Below are positions 11,169 through 21,096 of a stretch of 64,000 bases of DNA, piece by piece. Under the pieces are notes generated by a model. The model ran no database searches. It was not told the DNA's origin and saw only the letters and a program-made list of their open reading frames with translations. A program made the translations under genes and the position numbers. Origin of the DNA: Lantana camara. Taxonomy: Eukaryota; Streptophyta; Magnoliopsida; Lamiales; Verbenaceae. The stretch covers positions 54,319,001-54,383,000 of the forward strand of contig CM074855.1 of NCBI GenBank assembly GCA_037501455.1, written 5' to 3'. The first letter of the stretch is position 1. Every line of letters starts with the position of its first letter.

Positions 11169-14100
11169 TGTAACGCCCCATTTTTCAGTTTAAATAATGT
11201 GGCGTATTTGTTTATAAATTGCGCGATTTAATTATTTAATTATATGATTACTTGTTCATAAGTGTTTTTATTTGATTTAAACTATAAACTATTAATATTT
11301 ACTTTAATTCATTTTATTTCTACTTTGATATTTAGTGTTAAATTCTTAATTAAGGTTTTGTGTTACCTTAACTATTTCGGTAATTTCGTTAATTAATTTC
11401 AACATGTTATAAGTTGGCGTTAAATTATTTAATATGGAATTTGAGTTTTAGTAAGTCATTTATAATAATATGAATTCGTTCATGTGCATGGGTGTTCTAA
11501 TTGTGCTTCGTTTATATATGTAATGATATCGGATTGGTATGAAAATTCAGTATGTCGTAAATATATGTGTTATGAACGTGCCTATGTGCTCGGTTTATGT
11601 TTTCGGATTCATTTGACGTGTTTATGAATTTAATTTTGATTGTGGAACCAAATCGGGGGCTAACGAGCAATTAGCGCACCCTTGGTTCCGTACGTGATAT
11701 CTTGAGCTCGGGAATTCGGATTCGAATTCCGTCAACTCCGTTGCCTTCGTATCGACGATTCGGAGACAATGGAACAAGCCTCATACCTTTTTGAAATCAT
11801 TAAGACCTCCGAAATCCAACCGTAACGGACAACTCGTGCAAGAAGAGCTCTTCATGTTGACTAGTCTCCTTGGTGGGACCCTTTTTACTTAACCAAACTT
11901 AACCAAAGATTAACCATGACTTATCTACCTTGAGTTAAGCCCTTTCTCTCCTCTTTATCTCTGAAAACCGAACCATATGCCTCCATTTCCAGCTGCAACT
12001 GATCGAGAGAAGGGAGAAGAGGAGAAAGGAAGAAAACCTTGGCCATCCTTTGTGATTTTGAGCTCAAATCACCATTTTTCTTCACCAAAACTTCAAGGTA
12101 TGAATATTTATGTCTTCTCTACTCACTTATGCTTGATTTCATCTATTTAAAACATGATTTGGATCAGATTTGATTAGGGTTTGAATGTTGGGTTTTGTAT
12201 GAACTTTTGGGGATTTTTGCTCTAGTGACCTATATGTTGGTGTGGCTGAATTTCTTGCTTATATGTGATCATATGAACTTGTTTCTTGGCTTATTTCTTT
12301 CCTAACTCATAGTATATGATGTTAGGAGGATTTCATCTCTTGCTCCTTTTATAAAATTATGAGTTATGGAGCTTCAAACTTGATGATCTACTTGATTCCC
12401 CTGTTTTGTGACTGTTGTGTGAAATTTGGTGTTGTTGCATGATCTTTAACAGATTTGTTGCTGTTGCCTATGTGTGGTTGTTGGTCACCCTAATGTGCTT
12501 TAAATTGTACCATTTTGCATAGATATGATGTATATTAGTTGTTTTGTATGTTAGCATGCATGCCCCAAAGTTTCAGATCCAAACTCAACCCCTAAGTACT
12601 TGAACAAGGCATGATTGAACAATTGATCCTTTATGTACGGTTTTTGGCGACCCAGTTTTGTTGCGTGGATTCGATGATCTTAACGTGTGATTTAGCTTTT
12701 GCACTCTAAATGAAAAATGTTCATAACATGCCAAATATGCTGCATATTAAGTTTCAGAGCATTTGGAGTTCATTTGATATGCTTTTGGATTGAGTTTGTA
12801 AGGGATCAGCTTTGCCGGAAAAACCTTGTAAACGGTTTTGGTTCTGTACCGTGACACCCCCGTGTCACATTTACTCATAAGAGTGAGACACGGGCGTGTC
12901 ACACCCTCTGCTCAGTTCTGTACTGAGCCACGCCCGTGGCTCAGTTTGGCTAAGGGAGGTGACACCCCCGTGTCACTTCCCATGCGCAGTCTTCGTTACT
13001 TCCTCTTCGGTTTTTGATTTGTTTCCCCTCCTTAATGACTTTATCTCCCTTTATGTTGAACTATGAACTTGTTGTACTATGTGTTAGGAGTATTTTGGTT
13101 TAATTTCATGGCATTTGGATGTGTTATAAGCATGCTTTTACTTAATGCCGGTTATGGGTGTTTATGTGTCGTTTATGAATCGCCTCGCTTATTTTCTATA
13201 TCTTATCACTTCTTCTTGTTGCCCAACCTTGAATATATGCTATGTTATGTAATATGAAGTATATGGTAACTTTATGGAAGAGCTTGAACATGTTCTATGC
13301 CCTTATTTGGATTCTTGAATTATTGGATTGGAAGTATGAATTGAATGATTTATGATTGAACAAGTGAATAAATTGGTTATATGATTTTCATAACTTAATA
13401 TGATCTTTATGCCTTCATATCATGCTTGAGCATTGCCGTGCGTCATATGTGGTTCATTTAAAGTCTTGAGTCTCACGAACACGTCTTGTGGTCTTTTGTA
13501 CAGTTTGTCTCCAGGGTGGAGAGCTTTTGATCGTCAGGCACTTGGTGCTCGATCCTTGTTTCTTCACGGTTAAGGTGAGGGTGGTTTTCGTTTTAGCTAT
13601 GTAACAAACCCTACAACCCTTATGTGAAAAGTTTTGGCCAAAACCTTATGATTATATGTATATGATTTTCAAATGAAGTTATCGAGTAAATTCTTCTGAA
13701 TTATACGTACGAGCATATATAAGCTTAAAAATGGTTTTGTAATGAGGCTATGCTCCAAACCGTGTGTCTTCATGCTAGCTATGGATTAGGATGACACGGA
13801 GAGGTACGTATATAGCATATGCCGAGTTACACGGTAAGGTATGATTTCTTATATTATGTATCCTATGTATGTATGGATATGTTTTGGCGAGATTATGCAA
13901 AGTTGTTATGTTCACGGGCCCCGGGACTTAGTATATGTGGCTAACCGAGGAAGCAAGGGCTGACGGGGATCCCATATACTAGTCCCACTATTTAAACAGC
14001 GGTACTGGACCTCGTCAGGAGATTGGCGGGGAAAGGGAGCTGAGTGCCATCTGGGGAGTCATGTAACCCCTTTTGGTCAAAGACAGGGTGGTCGGGCCTT

Positions 14101-15004
14101 GCAAACCCACCACCAACCCGGAGGAAGAAGGTTGGAATTAATTATAATTGAATGATTGATTGACTGATTGATTATCGATTGATAGGCACTGTGCGGGAAG
14201 GCCGGGAATCGGATTGCCCAAACAATATATTTAGGACTTGATTTATGGTCTGCCTGTATTATGATATATTGCATGATCACCTAATCAATATATTATTGAT
14301 AATTGTCGTACACGGTCGGAGTTGGTTGGAGATTGTGCACGCTCCCTCGCCGAGCCTTATATTTATGTATGATTTATGATGGTAATGAAACTAAGATGTT
14401 TTAGTCGTAAAATCCGAGCGTTGTTTATCTATTTTCTTGCCTTTTTGGGAACTAAGTTCAAATAAAACCTTGCTCGGGATTTATGACTTGCGTGTGCATG
14501 TTTTATATATGTATCGCTCCTGCTCACTCAGTCTTCTAGAGACTGACCCTCTCCCTCCCCAACACTTTAGTGTGCAGGTTGGGCTTTGGAATTTCGAGCT
14601 AGGCGGAGGTGTCGGGAGTCTTTCAGTGAGTCGAGTTAGATTAGAAGAGTCTCTACACTCATTTCTGTATTGGAATTATGTATGATTCATTCTATTATAT
14701 CATGAACTGGAATATTCATGTAATTGGAGTTGAATTGCTGTTACTGAGTTTTGCTATTGATTTAAAAGAGGCCTGAAGAGCCCAAATTTCTGCTTATGAT
14801 TTGTATGATTGATCTTTTGGCTTTGCAATGCATTGTACTTTGTAGATTGGTTTTCATTGCAGGGTCTAGCTCCGCCTGGCTTAGGAAAGCTTTTATGTTC
14901 GTCTCCCGTTCGCTAGGGTTTGATACGGGTGCGGATGTACTGTTTCGTTACTCGTGTTGAGCCTTAGTGCGGGGGATGTGGTGCCTCACGTGCGGGGTGC
15001 TACA
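11169..15004 (+). repeat. Element B 3' LTR
   Basis: Same length as the 5' copy with about eight single-base differences (at 5' LTR positions 5045, 6121, 6479, 6875, 6980, 7322, 7475, 7488). All modules are retained: donor exon end 12097, cassette 13504-13574. Confidence 0.96.
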
Positions 15005-15009
15005 TTTCG
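15005..15009. other. Target-site duplication of Element B, right copy (TTTCG)
   Basis: Matches 4632-4636. Directly follows the GCTACA end of the 3' LTR. Confidence 0.96.
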
Positions 15010-16319
15010 TGTTTTCTTTTCAGAGGAGGTTCCAGTTGACGAGCCCGAGGCGTAGGTTGTTCACGTCTGCTCGCTTTTTGTCACGCACAAGGTGAGGTTT
15101 AGGAATTTTATTAGCTAAGCGACCTAAAGCCTTATGTGATGTTTTCCGGCCGTGCATGTGACTATATATTATATATATAGATATGTACGTGTTGATTAGA
15201 ATACGTTTATGATCTTGTGAACAACTTTGTTTTGGGAAAAGATATTAAATAAGCTTATGTAAGCTATGTTTTGGAAAAGGGCTTTACAATTCTGTTAGCG
15301 AGATTGCCATGAAAGATTTGGCATTGGATATGATATGATTTGTATGTGTGGATCCAAGGAGCTACGGGTAAGGAACCCTCGGGACGGTTCGGGCCGTCGA
15401 GGTTCGGCCTGTGCGTAGTCTCCATCCGATATATCACACGCGACCCCTGGGAGTTTGGGAAGGTGTGATATTTCGATGCCTTCGGCGTAAAACCGGGGAG
15501 GGCACGATGTGGGTTCGCTACCCCTCGTGAGTCTGTTTATGTATGGATGGTTAGGGCCGCCGGTGGCTCTTCCATCATTGGTGTAGAGGTTGATATGTTT
15601 GATTTCCGTTTTGTTTGTTCTGAGGAGTAAAGGTTGGAAGCTCGTTCTCGCCGAGCATTATGTTTTGTTATGTATGTTTGAGAAGTATGAATCGGGATAG
15701 TGTTTATGAAATGTTTTGCAGTATATGTATTTGTCTTGGAAAGTTTTAGTTTGTAAAACCTATTCCGGTTCATAATTTCGCCCTTTGCTTTGTGCTCTGC
15801 TCTATATATATGTAGGGTGTGGGTGTGCGTTAGCCCCCTCACTCAGTCAATTGACTGACTCCTTGTTTACTCTTTTAGTTGCAGGTTTTGGGAGCGTGAG
15901 CTAGGCGGAGAAGTGTGTCTTCTTTTGCACTTGTCGGTCTAGGTCTCGTTAGGTGCATTTACATACCTGCACTCTATTATTTTGTACTCGTACAGCTATG
16001 GTTTGTATATACTTGTAAATACTATTTTGCTTAAGCCGTGATGGCTTTTGTACGGGTTGTAGTGTTGGTACCTATATGTATATACTACCTGGATAGGTGT
16101 GGGTTGGTACCTATATATATATCTGTGATGATTTTGCTCGTTACTTTTATTTATTCGCTTCCGCATACTCTGATTTTCTGTTTGGTTTAGCTCCGCCTAG
16201 CCTAGAGTGTGTGTTTGGTCTCCCGTTCGCTATGATTCGGATTCGGGTGCGGACATCCCATTTCGTATTCGGGTTCGGATTATGGTGCGGGGGATGTGGC
16301 CCTACGTGTGGGTGCTACA
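15010..16319 (+). repeat. Element A 5' LTR, second part
   Basis: Continues the LTR after Element B and aligns with 22395-23704. It holds the cassette 15024-15091, an island with hairpin arms GATATATCACAC (15428-15439) and GTGTGATATTTC (15463-15474), a perfect palindrome CAGTCAATTGACTG (15844-15857), and the 11-bp inverted pair GCTAGGCGGAG (15900-15910) / CTCCGCCTAGC (16191-16201). The end is GGTGCTACA. Confidence 0.93.
15024..15091 (+). other. Putative spliced cassette in Element A 5' LTR (68 nt)
   Basis: A strong 3' splice-site match (pyrimidine tract ending TTTTCAG) precedes it and CACAAG|GTGAGG follows. The 3' LTR copy is 22408-22475, same length. The conserved box with GAGTCTAAG is at about 4600-4624, now separated from the cassette by the Element B insertion. 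Confidence 0.5.
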
Positions 16320-16327
16320 TCCTGAAG

Positions 16328-16345
16328 TGGTATCAGAGCGCGGTT
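16328..16345 (+). promoter_or_regulatory. Primer-binding site of Element A
   Basis: TGGTATCAGAGCGCGGTT, eight bases after the LTR end. Complementary to the 3' end of initiator tRNA-Met over at least the first 12 bases. Followed by GCAAAACCG, which folds back on CGGTT. Confidence 0.92.
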
Positions 16346-16540
16346 GCAAAACCGGGCTCTAGTGTCGTGTGGGTCTGTCTAGGTCGTACGGCTTAGGACA
16401 ATGTGATTGTGTGATTATGTGCATCTATGATTTGAATGTGTGATTACTTGACTGATTGATTACTTGATTACTTGATTATTTTCTTAAATTGTATACATAT
16501 TCATACCCTAATTCACATGCATCCATATTGCTTGAATTTG

Positions 16541-16551
16541 TGAGTTTCAGG
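16541..16551 (+). promoter_or_regulatory. 3' splice-site motif abutting the gag start of Element A
   Basis: TGAGTTTCAG|G sits immediately before ATG at 16552. Element C has the similar TTGATCTCAG|G at the equivalent place. This would join a leader exon from the LTR directly to gag if used. Confidence 0.4.
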
Positions 16552-19500
16552 ATGCCTCCAAGAAGACATAATAATCGTGAACGAACCCCCGATTTGAATG
16601 AACCAGCTCCACAGAATGCACCTCCGCCACCACCTATGAACGCGGAGAATATTGTTCAAGCCCTACTCAATCAACTCCAACAAAATCAAAGGGGTAATGT
16701 AAATCCGGGTGAAGGACAAGATATTTCAGCTGTGTATAGGGACTTCCGGAACAACAATCCTCCAAAGTGGTATGGAGATGATGATATTAAGGCGGAAGAG
16801 TGGTTGTCTGAGATTCGAGGTATTTGGGAGATATGTCCAGGGACTTCCCAGGACAAGGCTATTTGCACGGGTCGTATTATTCAAGGGCCAGCGGCTATTT
16901 GGCTTAGGAGTGTGAGATCCAAGCTTGAGAGAACGGGTATGGAATTCAACTGGGAGACGTTTGTGCAGGAATTCCATGAGAAATATATCCCTCATAGTGC
17001 ACAAGAACGTCGCCTCCAAGAGTTCACAAATTTGAGGCAAGGAAATCGGACGGTGGAGGGTTATATTTTGGAGTTTGAGAGGTTAGCTCCGTATGCCACT
17101 CACATTACCGACCATGATGATCATAAGGCCCGAGCATTTCTTCATGGACTTCGTCGAGACATTCAAGAAGCTTTACAAGCTACTAACGTGAGTGCTTGGG
17201 CCAAGGTTACAAAAAGAGCAATTCAAGTTGAGGCCCAAATGGCTCGGTTGAAGCCTCCACCTTTCTCTTCTACTCGAGGATCGGGATCAGTTTCTGGATC
17301 GGGTAAGAGGCCCGTTTCTTATGCTCCACGAGCCCCTGTTCCACCGGCTTTTCGTCCCCAGGGTTTAGGGAACAAAAAGCCCCGTATTACCAGTCCCGTA
17401 GCACCTCCTATTGCTCCAGTTCGACCGGCTCCAGCTCAGGGACCACCTGTTTGTTCTCATTGTCAGGGGAGACATCCAGTGGAGAGGTGTTGGAAGCTCC
17501 TGGGTAAATGCTACGCGTGTGGGTCTTCTGATCACTTGATTGATGCTTGCCCGAATAGGAGGCCGGTTGTGCAGGCTCGCGTGTTTGCTTTGGAGGGAGA
17601 GGAGGAAGCTGCTGATGTTGACCCGAACGCCGTGATAGAAGGTACAATCAACATTCATGGCATATCACTACATGCATTGTTTGATCCCGGGGCTACGCAT
17701 TCATTTATTTCCTGGGATATTGTTGTTTCTTTGCCTTTACTTGATGAATTATCTGCGCCTGTGTATGTGGTGAATACTCCTTTGGGAGGATCTGTGGAAG
17801 CTGACAGGGTGTTTAGGGAGTGTCCGGTGGTGTTTGAGGGCCGAGTATTTCCTGCAGATCTGATAGTTCTACCGTTGAAGAAGTATGAGGTTATTCTTGG
17901 CATGGATTTTCTTTTCAGATACCGAGCTCAGTTGGACTGTCATGAGAAGAAAGTGTCTTTCGGGTCTGTGGTCTTTACGGGTGAGAGGTTGAAGTCCAGC
18001 CCGTTTGTGTCTTTTATGGAAGCAAGTAAGCTCCTCCGGGACGGTGCGACAGGTTTTTTGGCTTACCTTCTGAATAAACCGAAGGATCAGGCCAAACTTG
18101 AGGAGACAGAGGTCGTGAGTGAGTTTCCCGATGTTTTCCCTGAGAATTTCGGTTATTTGCCACCTGATAGGGACATCGAGTTTGTAGTCGACCTTTATCC
18201 TGGAGCTGAGCCTTTCTCTAAGACACCGTATCGGATGGCTCCTGCTGAGTTGAAGGAGTTGAAAACTCAGCTGGATGAGCTTTTGACTTGCGGTTACATC
18301 CGTCCGAGTACATCCCCGTGGGGTGCTCCTGTGTTATTTGTGAAGAAGAAGGATGGGACTTTGAGGATGTGTATAGACTACCGCGAGTTGAACCGGATGA
18401 CAGTGAAGAATAAGTATCCTTTACCTCATATCGAAGAGTTGTTTGACATCTTGCAAGGGTCGCAGGTGTACTCTAAGTTAGATTTGAGGCAGGGATATTA
18501 CCAACTTCGTATCCGGGAAGAGGATATCTCTAAGACTGCGTTCAATACCCGCTACGGACACTTCGAGTTTGTAGTGATGCCGTTTGGGTTAACTAACGCT
18601 CCAGCCGTGTTCATGGATATGATGCACCGAGTGTTTAGACAGTATCTTGACAAGTTTGTGGTCATTTTCATAGACGACATCTTGGTGTATTCTAAGTCTG
18701 CAGAAGAGCACGCAACGCATCTCAAGATTGTTTTGGAGACACTTAGAGAGCACAAGCTTTATGCCAAATTTAGCAAGTGCGAGTTCTGGCTTGACAGAGT
18801 GGCTTTTCGGGGTCATATAATTTCAGGTGAGGGGATTGAAGTTGATCCTTCTAAGATTGAGACCGTGGTTCAGTGGGAAAGACCGAAGAATGCCTCCGAG
18901 ATAAGAAGTTTTCTCGGGTTAGCGGGTTACTATAGGAGATTTGTGAAGGACTTCTCCAAGATTGCTTGCCCGTTGACTCGATTAACTAAGAAGGAGGTGA
19001 AGTATGAGTCGGATGATGGGTGCGAGAGAAGTTTCCAAGCTTTGAAGGAAAGATTAACTTCAGCACCAGTTCTTACCCTACCCGAGGGATCCGAGGGTTA
19101 TTCGGTTTTTGCAGATGCTTCTATGGAAGGACTCGGATGTGTATTGATGCAAAATGGCCGAGTGGTGGCCTATGCTTCTAGAAAGTTGAAGGAACACGAG
19201 AAGAACTACCCCACTCATGATCTTGAGCTTGCAGCGGTTGTATTTGCTTTAAGGAAGTGGCGTCATTACCTCTACGGGACGACTTTTGAGATATTCACGG
19301 ATCATAAGAGCCTCAAGTATCTTTTCACTCAGAAGGAGCTGAATAATAGACAGAGGCGTTGGATGGAATTCTTAGAGGATTATGACTGCACGATTCAGTA
19401 TCATCCGGGCAAGGCTAATGTCGTGGCAGATGCTTTAAGCAGGAAAGCAAGTGTTTCAGGTTTGAGTGCAGGGTCTTCAGGACAGGGTTCGACGGTTATG

Positions 19501-21096
19501 GTTTCAGTGGCTCGGTTAGCTAACATCTCAGTTCAGCCGGATTTGAAACAGAGGTTGTTGGATTCTCAGGCTTCGGATACAGAGATTCAGAGATTAGTGG
19601 TTCGGTCTAGGATAGACCCCGAGACGAAGTTTGGGTTTGATGATTCCGGTTTGTTCAGGTTCAAGACCAGGGTTTGTGTCCCAGAAGACCTCAAGAGGTT
19701 AATACTTGAGGAAGGACACCGTTCTGGATATTCGATTCACCCCGGTGGTACGAAGATGTACCGAGATTTGAAGGAATACTTCTGGTGGAATGGTATGAAG
19801 AGAGATGTCGCGAACTTTGTGAAGCGGTGTCTCACGTACCAAGTGGTGAAGGCAGAACACCAGAAACCGGGAGGAACTCTGCAACCACTTCCGATTCCTG
19901 AATGGAAGTGGGAGCAAGTGACTATGGACTTCGTGTCCGGCTTGCCAAGATCAAGAGGAGGTTATGATGGAATTTGGGTGATAGTCGACCGATTGACCAA
20001 GTCAGCTCATTTTCTCAAGGTGAAGATGTTTTACAAGACTCCGAAGTTAGCAGAATTGTATTGTGATGAGATTGTAAGACTTCATGGGGCGCCTGCTAGC
20101 ATTGTTTCAGATCGTGATCCGAGGTTCACAGCTAAGTTTTGGCAGGATCTTCAGAGTAGGTTGGGTACGAGGCTTAATTTCAGCACCGCTTTTCATCCTC
20201 AGACAGATGGACAATCAGAGAGACTGATTAAGTATTTAGAGGATTTGTTGAGGGCGTGTGCTTTGGATTTCCAGGAAAAGTGGGATAAGCATTTAGCTCT
20301 GGTTGAGTTTGCCTATAACAACAGTTTTCAGACTTCTATTGGTATGGCTCCCTATGAGGCACTATATGGAAGGAAGTGTAGATCGCCTCTATTTTGGGAT
20401 ATGGAAGATTGGCGGTGGACCGAGGAGAATAAGCTAGAAAGAGCAACACCTCGAGAGAGATTGGATAAGACCACTGCTAAGGTTAAGTTAATTCAGCAGA
20501 GAATGAAGGCGGCTCAGGACCGTCAGAAGAGTTATGCGGATAAGAGGAGAAGGCCCCTTGAGTTTGAAGTCGGAGATAAGGTGTTCTTGAAAGCATCTCC
20601 GAGGAAGGGATTTTCTCGAATAGGTCGAGGTGGGAAGCTTAACCCGAGATACCTTGGACCTTTTGAAATCCTTGAGAGAATTGGAGAAGTGGCGTATAGG
20701 TTGGACCTACCGCCTAGATTAACCGGGATACATAATGTGTTTCATGTTTCGCAGCTCAGGAAATATTATCCCGAAGAATCAACTATTCTCCCTGTTGAAG
20801 AGGTACAACTTGAGACAGATTTGACAATAGTAAGACATTCGGTTGAGATTCAAGACCGGAAGATACAAGTGTTGAGGAATAAGCAGATTCCCTTGGTCCG
20901 AGTTCTTTGGAGAGATCAGAAATCTGAAGAGTCTACTTGGGAAACTGAGGAGAAGATGAGACAGTTGTACCCAGAATTGTTCTCAGGTCAGACAGTTAAC
21001 CTGGGGACCAGGTTCTCCGAAGGGGGGGAGGTTGTAACACCCCGACTCACAGTCGGTACAGGTAAATTATGTGATTTAATATTATTTGCGTTTTAG
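16552..21096 (+). CDS. gag-pol: Element A Gag-Pol polyprotein (gag, protease, RT, RNase H, integrase, chromodomain)
   Basis: Single frame of 1514 codons from ATG 16552, chosen because it follows the CAG splice-site motif and begins [11 protein letters not shown]; the frame is open 63 bases further upstream. Domains: retrotransposon gag about 70-210; two zinc knuckles 301-333 (second [14 protein letters not shown]); protease with DPGATHSF, Asp378; RT about 575-750 with FIDD (Asp708, Asp709); RNase H about 850-960; integrase HHCC from His1056, catalytic Asp1126, Asp1187, Glu1223 (35-residue spacing); chromodomain-like segment about 1436-1477. Polyprotein makes virus-like particles, copies RNA to DNA and integrates it. 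Oddities: the HHCC finger reads CLTY (Tyr1096, codon TAC 19837-19839) where Element C has CLTC, and no stop occurs before the 3' LTR; the frame crosses the purine tract and ends 64 bases inside the LTR. No internal frameshift. Confidence 0.95.
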   Translation: MPPRRHNNRERTPDLNEPAPQNAPPPPPMNAENIVQALLNQLQQNQRGNVNPGEGQDISAVYRDFRNNNPPKWYGDDDIKAEEWLSEIRGIWEICPGTSQDKAICTGRIIQGPAAIWLRSVRSKLERTGMEFNWETFVQEFHEKYIPHSAQERRLQEFTNLRQGNRTVEGYILEFERLAPYATHITDHDDHKARAFLHGLRRDIQEALQATNVSAWAKVTKRAIQVEAQMARLKPPPFSSTRGSGSVSGSGKRPVSYAPRAPVPPAFRPQGLGNKKPRITSPVAPPIAPVRPAPAQGPPVCSHCQGRHPVERCWKLLGKCYACGSSDHLIDACPNRRPVVQARVFALEGEEEAADVDPNAVIEGTINIHGISLHALFDPGATHSFISWDIVVSLPLLDELSAPVYVVNTPLGGSVEADRVFRECPVVFEGRVFPADLIVLPLKKYEVILGMDFLFRYRAQLDCHEKKVSFGSVVFTGERLKSSPFVSFMEASKLLRDGATGFLAYLLNKPKDQAKLEETEVVSEFPDVFPENFGYLPPDRDIEFVVDLYPGAEPFSKTPYRMAPAELKELKTQLDELLTCGYIRPSTSPWGAPVLFVKKKDGTLRMCIDYRELNRMTVKNKYPLPHIEELFDILQGSQVYSKLDLRQGYYQLRIREEDISKTAFNTRYGHFEFVVMPFGLTNAPAVFMDMMHRVFRQYLDKFVVIFIDDILVYSKSAEEHATHLKIVLETLREHKLYAKFSKCEFWLDRVAFRGHIISGEGIEVDPSKIETVVQWERPKNASEIRSFLGLAGYYRRFVKDFSKIACPLTRLTKKEVKYESDDGCERSFQALKERLTSAPVLTLPEGSEGYSVFADASMEGLGCVLMQNGRVVAYASRKLKEHEKNYPTHDLELAAVVFALRKWRHYLYGTTFEIFTDHKSLKYLFTQKELNNRQRRWMEFLEDYDCTIQYHPGKANVVADALSRKASVSGLSAGSSGQGSTVMVSVARLANISVQPDLKQRLLDSQASDTEIQRLVVRSRIDPETKFGFDDSGLFRFKTRVCVPEDLKRLILEEGHRSGYSIHPGGTKMYRDLKEYFWWNGMKRDVANFVKRCLTYQVVKAEHQKPGGTLQPLPIPEWKWEQVTMDFVSGLPRSRGGYDGIWVIVDRLTKSAHFLKVKMFYKTPKLAELYCDEIVRLHGAPASIVSDRDPRFTAKFWQDLQSRLGTRLNFSTAFHPQTDGQSERLIKYLEDLLRACALDFQEKWDKHLALVEFAYNNSFQTSIGMAPYEALYGRKCRSPLFWDMEDWRWTEENKLERATPRERLDKTTAKVKLIQQRMKAAQDRQKSYADKRRRPLEFEVGDKVFLKASPRKGFSRIGRGGKLNPRYLGPFEILERIGEVAYRLDLPPRLTGIHNVFHVSQLRKYYPEESTILPVEEVQLETDLTIVRHSVEIQDRKIQVLRNKQIPLVRVLWRDQKSEESTWETEEKMRQLYPELFSGQTVNLGTRFSEGGEVVTPRLTVGTGKLCDLILFAF
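20998..21032 (+). promoter_or_regulatory. Pre-PPT hairpin and polypurine tract of Element A
   Basis: AACCTGG (20998-21004) pairs with CCAGGTT (21008-21014) around a 3-base loop. The tract GAAGGGGGGGAGGT then abuts the LTR start at 21033. Both lie inside the read-through pol frame. Confidence 0.85.

Larger units (their letters stand above)
4637..15004 (+). mobile_element. Element B: young non-autonomous LTR element (LARD-like) nested in Element A
   Basis: LTRs of identical length (4637-8472 and 11169-15004, 3836 bp each) with TSD TTTCG flank a 2696-bp interior that encodes no gag or pol. By eye I counted eight substitutions between the LTRs (about 0.2%), so insertion was recent. It has a primer-binding site, a purine tract and a hairpin array, so it carries the cis signals of a mobile element but must use proteins from elsewhere. 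Its interior is homologous to that of Element D on the other strand. Its LTR end and the stretch after the primer-binding site resemble Element A, making an A-like chromovirus a plausible helper (inference). Confidence 0.93.

Noticed and set aside
16686..19917. Antisense frames across the Element A gag-pol
   Set aside because: Shadows of the real polyprotein on the other strand.
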